Source: Moniliella sp. 'wahieum' (taxonomy: Eukaryota; Basidiomycota; Moniliellomycetes; Moniliellales; Moniliellaceae). From it: a DNA stretch of 64,000 nt. Made by a program: the position numbers and the translations under genes. The stretch spans positions 1 to 64,000 of the forward strand of contig RSEE01000084.1 of the NCBI GenBank assembly GCA_003971905.1, given 5' to 3'. Under the pieces are notes generated by a model. It saw nothing but the letters and a program-made list of their open reading frames with translations, had not been told where the DNA came from and searched no databases. This document shows, one piece after another, positions 34,148 to 49,829 of the stretch (position 1 is the stretch's first letter; every line of letters begins with the position of its first letter).

Positions 34148-36560
34148 ATGAAGAGCTTCAAGAAGGCCATGGCGCTTTCGCGCTCCAAGAGCGACGCCAA
34201 GCAGACCCCCCCCGCCGACCCCCGCCCGCGCCCGCCGCCGCCTCCGCGCCCGCCGTCCCCGCTACCCCTCGGGCAGCAGCGCCAGCCGTACGCCGTCGCT
34301 GCGGTCCCTCAAGAGCACCGGCTCCAACACGCTGCCCAAGGAGAGCCGGCGCTCGAATGGCGCGACTCCCGCCGCCTCTGCGCCCGCGCCCGCCATGCAG
34401 ACGCCGGCCTCGGCCCAGGACAACCCGCCGCCCGCGCCCCCAAGGAATCCAAGTCGTCCCGCTCTGGGCGCAAAAGTGGCACGTCTTCTGCTTCTTCGTC
34501 CGCCTCGCCATCCGGCTCTGTTGGGCGCGTAGCGCCGCCGGAGCGCGCCACTCCTGCGGCGCCTTCGGTGCTGACGCCTGGCACACCCGCTGGTGCAGCC
34601 GCTTCTCCGGTCAACGCGACTGGCATCCGTCCTTCCGCCGCTGCCCATGCCTACCTCGGCCCCAGAATGGGCGGGAGGGAGTGGAGCGCGGGCCTGGGAA
34701 AGAAGGATCGCAAGTGCTCGGTGGTGGGCATGCGATTGGCGGAGCACCGGCTGCCGGGTCGGGGATGGTGGGGTCGCCAACGCCGCTGTCGCAGCAACGC
34801 CCAAGGACATTCTGCCCGGTACGGCGGTCAAGACGCCTCCGCGGAAACAACGCAGCAGTCGGATGAATGTGTCGCATGGAGCGTGGGACCCGGCGATGCT
34901 CGGTCTCCCGCCCGGCTCGTCCGCCGCAGGACCTGGAGAAACTTCCGGCGTTTGTCGAGGTGGTTCCGGCAGACCGACAACAACTGTTTATTCGCAAGCT
35001 GCGCCAATGCTGTGTCGTGTTTGACTTTGACGATCCCACGAGCGACATGCAGGGCAAGCAGGTCAAGGCTGCCACGCTACATGAGCTGCTCGAGTACATC
35101 ACCACCACAAGGGGGTCATTACCGATGGCATCTACCCCGAAGTGATCAACATGTTTGCTGCCAACCTGTTCCGTACCATTCCGCCTGGGTACAACCTGGC
35201 TCAAGCTGCGGCCAGCCGCGCGTTGCGCGCCAACCCGATCGCCACTGACTTTGCTACAACCCGCTGGACGAGTCGACGGACTTGGCGCCGCTCGCGTCCG
35301 AGACGCGCGGGGGCCCGCCGTCGCCGGCGGCGCTGCTCTATGGCGGAGGCAACGTTGGTGAGGGCGCGTATGATCCGGAGGAGGACGAGCCGAGCTTGGA
35401 GCCGGCCTGGCCGCATCTGCAAGTGGTGTATGAGTTCTTTTTGCGGTTTGTCGAGTCGCCCGAGTTCCAAACGTCGCTGGCCAAGCGGTACATTAATCCG
35501 CCGTTTGTGCTGCAGCTGTTGGAGTTGTTTGATTCAGAGGATCCGAGAGAACGCGACTTTCTCAAGACGACGCTGCATCGCATCTATGGCAAGTTTCTCA
35601 ACCTGCGTGCGTTTATCCGTCGCTCCATCAATCACGTCTTTTTTGCGTTTCTGTACGAGACGGAGCGGTTCAATGGGATTGCCGAGCTGCTGGAAATCTT
35701 GGGGTCGATCATCAACGGGTTTGCCTTACCGCTCAAGCAGGAACACAAGGTCTTTTTGGCCCGGGTCCTGGTCCCGCTCCACAAGGCGCGCAGCTTATCG
35801 CTCTACTACCATCCTCAGTTGGCCTACTGTGTTGTGCAGTTCCTCGAGAAGGACCCGAGCTTGACGTCGCCAGTGGTGCTGGGTCTGCTGCGGTACTGGC
35901 CCAAGATCAACTCGCCCAAGGAGGTCATGTTTCTCAATGAGACCGAGGAGATTCTGGATGCGATGGACCCGAGCGAATTTAGCAAGGTGGCCACCCCGCT
36001 CTTTACCCAACTTGCCCGCTGCATTGACTCACCGCACTTTCAAGTGGCCGAGCGCACGCTCTACCTGTGGAACAATGAGTACATTGTATCGCTCCTGTCT
36101 GACCACATTGAGCAAGTCTTGCCGCTCGTCTTTGCCGTCTTGTACCGCAACGCGCGCCACCACTGGAACAAGACCATCCACCAACTCGCGCGCAACGCGC
36201 TCGGATGAGCGTCGAGGTCAACCCGGCGCTGGTGGAATCGCTGACGGCCGCGTACCGCATGCAGCGCCTCGCCGAGCGCCAGGTACACATGGACAAGGAC
36301 AAAGCGTGGGCCCAAGTGCGGAGAAAAGCACTGGGCGAAGCACAAGCGCGGAACGTGCCGCCGCCGCGCCAGTTGCGCGAAGACCTCAAGAACCCCCCTT
36401 CCTCCCTCGACGTGTACCTCGAGCAGCGACGCCTGGCCCATCCCAAGGGCGATCCCTCCGACTCGGACTCGTCGGACGATTACTTTTTGACGACGAGGCG
36501 GACCCGACGGGCCTCGCCATGGACTTGCCTGAAGGTCAGGGGTACGTGTACCCAGCCTAA
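34148..36560 (+). CDS. RTS1: PP2A regulatory subunit B' (B56/Rts1)
   Basis: Targets protein phosphatase 2A to substrates; in yeasts it acts at centromeres, the bud neck and in stress responses. The start is [16 protein letters not shown] disordered Pro/Ser/Thr/Ala-rich N-terminal region leads to the HEAT-repeat core: [20 protein letters not shown] near 34.95 kb, then [20 protein letters not shown], the very conserved [20 protein letters not shown] (35.67 kb), [15 protein letters not shown] (35.81 kb), [20 protein letters not shown] and [14 protein letters not shown]. The tail contains [11 protein letters not shown] and ends GQGYVYPA at 36558-36560. Frame breaks cluster in the N-terminal part and at 35110, 35200-35270 and 36205. 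The core is nearly uninterrupted and highly conserved. Confidence 0.93.
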
Positions 36561-37155
36561 GCTAATGCTCGATGCAGTTGAACGCCGCGGTGCACTTTGC
36601 CCCCCCACCCCCCCCTTTTGCTTGGTTCTCCGTTTCGGCCCCGCCTCTGGCCCATCTGTCTCGTCTCTGTCTGTCGCCGCGCTGCCGGAAGGGGCGCGGA
36701 CGTTGTCTGGCTGTCATGGCGTCCTGAAGTGTGTTTTTTCTAGCTTTGGATGGGAGACTATTAGGTGCGATGTATGATGGAGGAGGCAGAATACTAGAGT
36801 CTGGCATGCGCAGGGAAAAGGTATGGGTAGGTGCCAGCAGGGGCGGGTGTGGAGGCGGCATGATGCATGAATGCCGAGGGGCCAAGAGCGGTGGGACCGG
36901 GGGGCGGAGATGGGCAAAGGCGGGCGCGGCACGAGGACAGACAAGCAGGGTGGTTATGGATGTGACGGCGCGTGCGGTGTGCTGCTGCGGCCCACGTGGT
37001 CTGCTTCCTAGTGATAAGCGGATCGCCGCGGCTTGCGGCGCTCTGGGCTTGGATGCGCGTCGCACCACCGCAGCTGCGCAGCGTCGGCCGCTGCCACACC
37101 TGCGTGTATGCCGCCCTCTCCACCTCACCCCCACTGCACGCCCACGCCCTAGCCC
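36561..37155. other. Intergenic RTS1/secreted-protein gene
   Basis: No gene supported. The long minus-strand ORF that crosses it (to 38973) is the antisense shadow of the next gene. Confidence 0.5.
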
Positions 37156-38841
37156 ATGCGCCCGAGCCCGTTGCGCCTCCTCCTCGCGTCGCTCCTGCTG
37201 CTCGGCCCGCCCGCGCGCGCCGCCCCGCCTGGTGCTCCAGCCCGATGCGCGTGGAGGGACCGAGCCAGCTGGATTTTCAATGCCCTTGTCGACAGTGGCC
37301 GGCAGTGGGGCCCCGGCGTACACCACAACGGCATGGGCCTCATGGTCGCCACCATCCCCAACGGAACGGTGCTGTACCACGGTTCCCCCAGCCCCGACCC
37401 AGTCACTGGCTCCGAGTGGCTCGCCTTTGAGCCAGATCACGGACTTGTCTTTGCGCGTCCGCCGTCGTGGCATGGCCCCAAAAAACCCACGGAACGGCAC
37501 CGAGCCTCCCAACGACGCATCGCCTGGTTCCGACGGGGAGGAAGAGGAGGAGCAGGAGGGGCCCTGCACGAGCTCGAGAGCGAGGGCGTTGGCGCTGGTG
37601 CGGGCCAGCTGGTGTTGGGCCAAGAACGTGTTGGCTACTTCCACACGTACCGTACCAAGCATGATCTCACGGTGCTCTATGTGGATGGGATGAGTGCGGG
37701 CAAGACGGCGTATGGAACGACGGGTACGCAAGACTACCTTTTGCTCAACCAGCCTCCTGGCCCCGGCGCGCCCTTTATGGGGGAAACGCAGCGGAAAGAT
37801 GGGCTTTGCGCGTTGTATGCGCAGCATGCACCCCACCTGGCCGGCACGGTGCGGACCGAAGCGGGGTTCGAGCTGATCCTGTGTGACTTTGAGCGGGCGT
37901 GGGGGCGCCGGAACGGGTGTTGCGGGTGCAGCCCCCCTGGCGCCTGGGCCCGGGCGCGGGGGCAACGTAAACTGGGTCGGAGGCGTGGCACAGCGGTACG
38001 ACGGACTGGGCCAGCGACTCGAGCTGCATTGGGACCCGCGCTCGTACTTCTCGGCGTACGTGTACGATGCTCCGTTGTTCGATGGGCCCCCTGTGCCCCC
38101 CGGCAACCGTTCCGTCTCCCACGTTGTGCCTCGGTTCGACCACCTGTCCCAGGTCGACGTCGCGGCGCTGCACCAAGCTGCCCAAGACTGGATCCGTCGC
38201 ACCACCGTTCCCACCGAGCGGGGCATTGACTGGCGCACGGTCGCGGACGAAGTGGTGCGCGGTATGCTGACCCGCTGCGCTGGATCACTACCGACGCTAC
38301 GGACGAGGAGATGCACGGGGAACTGATTCGGCTTCTGCGGCCGTTTTCGGCTAGCTTGGCGGACAGTAGTGAGGAGGGGGAGGGGGAGGAAGAGGAAGAG
38401 GAGGAGTGGAAGGAGGAGGAGAAATGGTGTGTGCTGCAGGCGGTGCCGTACCCGGACGACGGATCGGTAGCGTCGCGCGCAACGGCGCGGATCGCGCATC
38501 GCATCTGCACCACGCTGCGCCTCGCCCGGGCTGACGCGGAGGCCGGGCAAGCCGGGACGAGCCGGGCGCGGATCCGCGCGTTGGTGCGCGACCTGGACTG
38601 GGCCGAGTGGAAGAAGTGCCGGCCCGGGTGCAAGCTGAACGAGGTGTGCGGGGTGCCGATGTGGCCGCTGGGCTCCGACGAGGACTGGAGGCAGCCGTCG
38701 TGCCAGCCGCTGCAGAATCCGTTTCCAGACCGGAATGGATCCAACAACTACTGGGGCGGCTGGCCGGACGCTCAGCCTAGCCTGGGGCGTCGCATCCCCG
38801 TCACCAAGTGTGATGCCTGTGCAATGAAATGTGACATGTGA
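37156..38841 (+). CDS. Secreted fungal protein of unknown function
   Basis: The start MRPSPLRLLLASLLLLGPPARA is a clear signal peptide, so the protein is probably secreted or vacuolar. The following region has strings I associate with an uncharacterised family widespread in fungi: WGPGVHHNGMGLMVATIPNG, LYHGSPSPDPVTGSEWLAFE, LVFARPPSW, VGYFHTYRTKHDLTVLYVDG and MSAGKTAYGT. A second half has VNWVGGVAQRYDGLGQRLEL and SYFSAYVYD, and a Cys-rich end (KKCRPGCKLNEVCGVPMWPL). An acidic Glu-rich insert lies near 38.38-38.43 kb. The biochemical role is unknown. The YHGS...WLAFE order faintly recalls ADP-ribosyltransferase folds, which is speculation. Single-base breaks occur near 37480, 37900 and 38270. 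The ORF ends inside a heptamer repeat. Confidence 0.75.
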
Positions 38842-38880
38842 AATGTGAAATGTGAAATGTGAAATGTGAAATGTGAAATG
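38829..38880 (+). repeat. (TGTGAAA)n heptamer array at a stop codon
   Basis: Seven or so 7-bp units of TGTGAAA, the first a TGTGACA variant, begin in the last codons of the secreted-protein gene. The in-frame TGA at 38839-38841 lies inside the array, so its length and phase could decide where the protein ends. Confidence 0.85.
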
Positions 38881-38933
38881 GGCAAGCCCGACGCGTGCAG
38901 AGTGCTGTACCAACCGCTGACAGCCACACGTGA

Positions 38934-42914
<3,981 letters not shown>

Positions 42915-43377
42915 CCCTACCCGCCCCCCTCCGCCTTCTTCCTTCTACTTTGTTTGTCTCCTCCTGTACAGTATAGGGCGAGTGGTTCCAGATTGATTCC
43001 TTTTCAACACCAAAAAACACGCGATGGAGTTTAGTAGTAGTAGTATTAGGCTGCGGGGCGGGATGGTGGTGGTCGATGAAAAGGTCCAAGTAGACACTCA
43101 ACAGTGCTCTCAGTCCCATTCCTCTGCGCAGTGGAGCGCAAATTGGAGGTACTCACCATCGAGTTAGGTCACCCGCCCACTGCGTGAAGCATGGCGGAAG
43201 CGCGTGCTCTACGTTGTCGGATGCCATCGGGTGCCATTGGGCGTCCAAGCGAGATTGGAGGCAAGCGAAGCATGTGCCTCACACACATCGCACCGCCGCC
43301 TGGCCTGGCCGGGGAAAAGGGACGGCCACTGGGCCAGTCACATCCCAAATGCGTAGCCCCCTTCCCACCTATGGATC
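42915..43377. other. Convergent 3' intergenic region SMC3/DRS2
   Basis: 463 bp between two stop codons. A short GTAGTAGTAGTA tract lies near 43034. Nothing else recognised. Confidence 0.45.
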
Positions 43378-46300
43378 CTAAGGGTAGACGCGGGTCAAGT
43401 ACACGGGTACATAAGCACAGGGTTGCGTTGGGCAAGGATCATTATAGTCCCGACGGCGCCGGATCGTGGTATCGTACTGACGGATCAGACGCGCCTGCTC
43501 GCCCTCCGTTTGGCTGAAGGCAAAGCCACGAGTGCGGCGCATGCGCTGCACTGCACGTACCTTGCGGATCGCCTTTTGGAACTGGTCCATGCGCGGGCGG
43601 TAGTCCTGGAGGTTGTACTTCTGTACCTCCTGGATAATGTCGGTCGAGTTGGGGCGGTAGGTGCGGCGGTAGTACTTCCACGCAAAGTCCCGCAGCAAGC
43701 AGGCGACAGGGACAAGCAGCATGCTGAACCAAAAGATCGACAGCCCGTAAAGTCGGGGGATGATCTTGTAGTATTCGCTGGAGAGGTGGATCCCCGGGAT
43801 GAGCGGTGCAACCGAGGCGTACACGGCCAAGAACACGATGGTGAGCAGAAGCGAGCCAGGCATACCGATCGCCGTATATTTGGTCCAGATGTCCGACACG
43901 AGCGTCGCCTTCCCAAGCACAGTAGCCAGTACCGACATGAAAAGCGTCAAGCCCCAGATCCAGTGGTAGGAGTTGTATCCGCCATTCAGCAGCCGATCCC
44001 CAAAACATGGCAGTGACAATGATGAACGAAAGGAATGAGTGATAAAACGCATTGACTGTCGAACCAGCAAAGCAATCTTGTCAAACACAACTCGCCCATA
44101 CAGCTGGGGGTACCGTCCAGCATGCGCGCCGAAACGGTCTGGTCAAAGATGCCAAGCACGAGCGGAGGCAGCAAAGTGAAGACCACATTGTAAAACGACA
44201 AGGTCCAGCCCTCGAACGCCACTTGCCCACTGAACGAATTTTGGAATGAGTAGAAGAACTGGGTCATGAAGAGCGCCGTGTTTTTGTAGAAGGTGAAGAG
44301 AATCATCTTGGACAAGCGGGTATAACTCCAGGTACCATGGACGAGCAGCAGTTTGCGCAAGAACCGGAATTGGCTGATGGCCACATCGGCATTTCTTGCG
44401 GCTTGCAAACCCTCGTGGCCCGAGATGCCTACCCCCACATGGGCAGCTTGAATCATCGACACGTCGTTTGCCCCATCCCCAATAGCTAGGAGAACGCCTT
44501 CTGGTACTTCTTGACTAACTTGACCACCAATGCCTTTGCAATGGGCTCACCCGACAGCACACCACCGCTTGGCACATTACCGCCAGATCAAAGAGCATCT
44601 TGCTCATGTTCATCTCCCCCAGAGCGAAGCCCAAGCTCTTGCCATCGATAATCAAAGCCAGATCTTCCACTTCACCTGCGGCGCGTTGGCTGCGCACAGC
44701 CTCCAGCCGAGTTCGGAGGAAAGAGGACGTAGCATCAGGGCTGTCCTCGTTGACAATAACCAGATTCATGCTCTCCGAGATGAGCTTGCACGAGAGTCCA
44801 ATGTTGATTGCTGTCTCTTGCCTGTCGCCCGTAAGAACCCAGACCTTGATCCCCGCCATCTGCAGCGTGTGAATCGTCTCGGGCACGCCTTCTTGGAGCT
44901 TGTCCTCAATTGCCGTCGCCCCGAGAAGAAGCATGTCCTTCTCGATCGCATCCGCTGCTTGGTCCAGCGCTTCAGCTCGGCCATTGATTTGGGCTGCCGC
45001 CGCATCGTAGATCCGCGACCAAGTGGAATACTCGGAGGGGGAGATGTCGCGTGACGCAATGCACGGGTCCGCAACCCGACAGAGGCAAAGTCCTCCAAGT
45101 GCATTAGGGTCAGGTCCTGATAGGGCTGTTCCTTGGCCAAGCGGGAGAGAATAACAGTGTCTGCACCCTTGCAAAGAAGCTTGATCCGCCCGTCGGGCAT
45201 GCGCACCACGGTCGACATACGCTTCGAGTCGAGTTGAACTCGCACACATTGAGCACTCGTACTCTTTCTCCTGCCCCGAACACGCACATAGACCGAACGA
45301 GGTTTGCGCGTGATAAACTCGTACTGCATCATTTCGGCGCCCGATACGAGTGCCGCCTCGTCGGGGGAAGAAGCCTGGTACACCACTTTGCCTTCAGTAC
45401 GCTCGGGGATAACTGTGTGGCAAACGGCTAGGAGCGTGAGGAACTCGTCGGCCACCGTCGTCTGCTCTGTCACCGTCCCCTGAGCCAGCTGGGCACGAAG
45501 CTCATGCCATGTCCGTTGCCCACCCACTTCACGCCCATCGGGGCCAATCTCCGGTACCCATCTTGCTCTCGTCAATCTCGTCCGTGTAGCACACACCGCC
45601 AATCGAAGCTTGGCGGAATTGCATCTCGTTGCGGGTCAATGTTCCGGTCTTGTCCGAGAAGACGTAGTCCACCATCCCCAGTTCCTCTACCAGACTTGAT
45701 GAGCGACAGAAGGCGGGCGTGTCAGTGGGACTGTAGTACATGTCCAAATCAGTGTTAATAAACGTAGCTTGGCGGTACTTGACCACCTCGATCATGACAA
45801 TCAGCGAGATCGGAATCAATGCACTGTAAGCAATGATGAAGGTGAGCACATCCTCGATGAACGCGCGCGCCTTGTTGCGGTGATCTCCTTGAGGAGAAGA
45901 TACTGCATCTCATTAGCAAACGAACTGTTGCGCACAGTGCTCCCCGCCGCCGAAGTGATGGACAAGACCAGCATAAGTCCAAAAAGAAAGAAGATCAGGT
46001 CATTGACCTCGTGCTCCACTCGGGTTCGCTTCATCGGTGACGATGTCGCGTTCTTCATTAACTTGGTTTCGTGACCTGTAAAGACAACCATACCGTAGAC
46101 CCAAGGAGTATTGCGCAACTGCGCTCCCCTTGCAAGGAACTGGTCAGGGAAAGGGGCACCTTCTTCGTCGGACCACGGTTGTAGCCGCTGTGTTGGGTCT
46201 GAAGGTGAAGGGTAGCGTCAAAAGTGTAGAGCGAGTTGTTGGGGTGTTCAGAAGCCAGATGCCCGCGAAGTGCGGCTACCGAGCCAGGAGTGGTCAGGCT

Positions 46301-47515
46301 GGCGGTGTCGGGACTGGCTTGCTTGATCTTGAGGTTGGTCTCGCCATCCAGGTTGGAGGTCTCGACGTACGCCAACCCTTCGGGCTCTGAGCTGGCGATC
46401 AACACCAAGTCAGCAGGAAAGGATTCGTTGTTCTCCACCCGAATAATGTCTCCCACCTCCACAGCAGCCCAAGCTCGCAACTCAAAGCTCCCTTGCCCAG
46501 CTCCTCCCGACGAGGGGGGTGCCATCGGATCCAGCACTTGGCACAACCGCGAATTGAGTTCCGCATCAGCTTGATGCGCTTTTCGGTCCTCCTTCAAATC
46601 CTTGAGCGCTGTGGCGGCGAGTACCACCCCAAGAGGAATGATGTTGTCCAGCGGTTAACGGGTGATACACCAGGAATCTGCTGGATGCACGAGGTGAAAA
46701 GGAAAAAGACGTTGGCCGATTTGGTGAATTGTTCTGTTGGAAAGAAAAATTGTAAGTACAGCTCCGCAGATCAACCCAGTATGAAAACACCAATGAGAAA
46801 CTTGGGGACAAAGGTCACCACATTGTACTTGGTCGTTGAGACGTAGTTGTCAGTAAACTTGAGTGCCCGTTTGCTGCCTCATCGTTCAGGTAAATTGTCC
46901 GCTCTCCCTCGACCGGACTGTGGGTACGGGAAGACTTTCCAAAGGCTGACATTGTCTCGTCGTACACGTTGCGGAAGGTGCGCTTGGCCGAGTCCCAGGT
47001 CGTTAGACCCTTGTACTTGCGTCGCCGGGAAGTGGCAATCCGCTTCTTGGGTTCGGGTGGCGGGCGCGGCGCCGCAGTGGGAGCAAAGGACAAGGTGCTG
47101 GCTGGCAAGGGATCGCCCAAATCATCGTCGGCTTCAATGCTCTTGAAGTTTCCGTCGACATGGTTTGGTACACATCACTGAAGGGCCCCTTGGATTCGGC
47201 GCGGTAGGCGTCGCGGTAGGCGTCGCTGAAGGGGCCATGGGTGGCGGAGTCGGGGTCAAAGACAGTCTCGGTGCTGGCGCCAAGCGGATGCTTGGTTGCC
47301 GAGACAGGATTGAGCGTCGAGGACACATACCCTCCGCCGAGCAGGTCGTCGTCGGCAGACAGGAGCGAGTGGTGGCCGCGTTGGGCCGGGGCGGGGCGGT
47401 CGAGCTCGTCGAGGCTGGCAAAGGGGTCTTCGGAAGCATTGCCGAGCTGGAAGGTGCGGGGGCGGGCCTCGATGTCGTCGTCGTCGTCGCCGAGGAGATC
47501 CTTGAAGGGATTCAT
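43378..47515 (-). CDS. DRS2: Drs2-type P4-ATPase phospholipid flippase
   Basis: Flips phosphatidylserine and related lipids to the cytosolic leaflet of the trans-Golgi. It starts [19 protein letters not shown] at 47515. Hallmarks in order: [15 protein letters not shown]; the actuator loop [10 protein letters not shown]; phosphorylation site DKTGTLT (Asp nucleophile); nucleotide-domain [51 protein letters not shown]; and membrane segments with [18 protein letters not shown]. The C-terminus carries [20 protein letters not shown] followed by AFSQTEG, the basic autoregulatory segment characteristic of Drs2, not Dnf or Neo1. At least seven single-base breaks occur, for example one in [10 protein letters not shown] near 44112. 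About 1,350 residues, normal for Drs2. It needs a Cdc50-type partner, not seen here. Confidence 0.93.
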
Positions 47516-47747
47516 CGGTGGAGTGTCAGGCGCGCATGCAGCGAGGCGGGGGGAGGGCGGTGGTGGTGGGTGGTGTGGTGGGGGGGGGGGCAGAGGTTAG
47601 CGGGTGCTGCCGCCTGCCGCCTGGCTTGCCACTGCGCGCGCTGCCGTTCCGCCGCGGCCCGGCGCCATTCCGCCCGGCACGCGCGCCACACCAGCGCAGC
47701 CCTTCCACGTGGCAGCAGCCGTGCCCCAACCAAAATAAGCGCTCCGC

Positions 47748-47754
47748 AAAAAAA
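47748..47754 (-). terminator. Pol III terminator of tRNA-Arg
   Basis: Seven A on the plus strand (T7 on the transcribed strand) immediately follow the tRNA 3' end. Confidence 0.8.
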
Positions 47755-47835
47755 GCCCCACGTGGGACTCGAACCCACAACCGCTTCATCACAGACGCAT
47801 AGAAGTGAAGAATGCTACCATTGCAACAGTAGGGC
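47755..47835 (-). tRNA. tRNA-Arg(TCT) with 10-nt intron
   Basis: On the minus strand the acceptor GCCCTAC pairs with GTGGGGC (one T-G). The D arm contains GCAATGGTAGC. The anticodon stem is CTTCA/TGAAG with loop CTTCTA-A and anticodon TCT at 47803-47801. The T arm is GTGGG-TTCGAGT-CCCAC. A 10-nt intron lies after position 37, at 47799-47790. It sits in the DRS2 upstream region, 240 bp from the DRS2 start and on the same strand. Confidence 0.93.
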
Positions 47836-49829
47836 CGTACAGTCTACGGGGCCTCTATTGGGTGAGTACGCACGCCAACTCATCAATCAATCAATCAGAA
47901 GACGTATTTTTTTCTCCTCTAATATATGCTAACTACCCATCCTGCTACCGCCACACGGCAGAGGCTGTGGCGGCCATAGGGGCGGTGGCCGCCATAATGG
48001 GCTGAGGGGTGCTCGCACTGTTGCGGCGGCACCGGCAAAGCCTGGGGGATAGAGCTCCACCATATGCGATGGTGGTAGTCGAGAACTGGCACAGGCGAGA
48101 GGTCATTGGCAGTCTCGCTCACTTTTGCACAGAAAATGTGGGCGCAATAAGCCCAAGAAAGAGAGGTGAGGCCGGTGATGGTGGGTTGGTTCCAAGAAAA
48201 GAGAGCCCGTCAGGGGCACAAAGCATAGGGAACATCGGAAAGAACAGCGTCGAAGATGTTCGATGATCCGTGATCGGCTAGGCATGCATGATGGCATTGA
48301 CAGCCTCATCACGCCACACATCACATCACAGCATCACAGTATCATGTGCAGGCCCCCACCCTCGCTCGTCTCGAAGACGCGCGAATATAAGATCCGCCGA
48401 TGAGATTTTGGAGAGCGCCAAGTCCAGGCAACCAAAGGCACTTTCGTCACCATATTTGAAGGGCATTGAACTTGCATGAGTCGGGATTGGACGAATTCTC
48501 CACGATTAACATAGTCATGCTTGCCACCATCGTCACATCCCCTCACCTCCCATCAGGCGCAACCCTCTCTCCGTGAAAGCCTGCAGCGACGCGTGAAGGC
48601 TCTGACCTGGAGACACCTAGTCTCTAAACCACAGACGATCAGCGAGTAGTAATCAAGTAACGAGGTGAGAGAGAAGAAGGGGAAAGGGGAAGGAGAGGAG
48701 GTGGCGAAGAGGACAGAGCAAGCAGTGGGACAGGAATGCACACGTGGCCTGCTGGCCTGCGCGCGGCAACTCTATAGGGTCTAGCTTTCACATCTACGAA
48801 TCAGGCAAGGCACCGGTGGGTGACGTGGCAACAAGCCCACCGCCGCCCGTATATATACGGGCCGCGTGCCCCCCCCCCCAGACACACCGTACGGCCTTTC
48901 CAGCCCGACGGGCAGCAACTGCCACGAGTGTAAATTTGGAGGAAATTGATTTCCACACTTTGATCAGCACCTCCATACGTGACGTTTGGGGGCGGGAAAA
49001 TAATATCCGGGTGGACCCAACCTCTTTTCTACGCTCAACGCTCGAATGTGACACACCATCACTTCCGTGTTGCTTCCCTCCCCTCCTCGCCTCTGCATGG
49101 GCATCTGCCACAGGATTCCTCCTGTCCGTGAGCTTTGTTTGGACATTCAATATTCATCCCGCCATAGATCCGACGCCTGGGGGTGCACAATCTGCCGACC
49201 TTTTGACCCAAGGGCATCGCCCACACAGGCAATCGAAATCCGATGCTTCATCTTCTGCCCCGTTTAACGAGGGGGGGGGGGGGGTTGTATCGCGATGGTT
49301 GTGAAGACGATCGAGTGCACAGCATTATTCCGCATCCGGAGAGGATGACCCGGACCTGCCAGGGCTTAATACCTGGGAAGATTCAGGCATGCCACCGTTA
49401 GTACTTAGTACGCTTGATTTCACAAACGCTTTCAAGACTGGGCGCCGCCGCACTCTTTGTGCCACCGCGCTCCAACGCCACGTCCCACACCCTCCTTTCA
49501 TTGGGCCGGTGGATCTATGGCACCCCACACAGATTTGCGTTGCTGCGGACGGGGGGGGCGAAGGGGAATGCACGTCTTCTGTCAATCAGGGCCAACGTAG
49601 TCAAGGTTCAACGTTCGAAAGCTATGCTATCACCACACTTTTTTGCCCCCGCTAATCCTACGCTACTAGCAGCATGCAACAAGTACCCCAAGAACCAGGT
49701 ACGCATTACTCAAGAGCCATTATCTTTGCCTTTTCCATGACCAGACCCGAGGGTACTACTATGCCATCCAACAAAAGAGCCGTTTGGGTATATAATGCTG
49801 GAAGGAATCAACTACTATTAATGTGTCTC
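47836..49829. other. Intergenic, gene-poor
   Basis: No gene supported. There are CATCACA-type words near 48300-48345, an A/G-rich stretch at 48658-48718, a C-run near 48870 and a G-run of 14 at 49271-49284. The ORFs are short and overlap on both strands. Confidence 0.4.
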
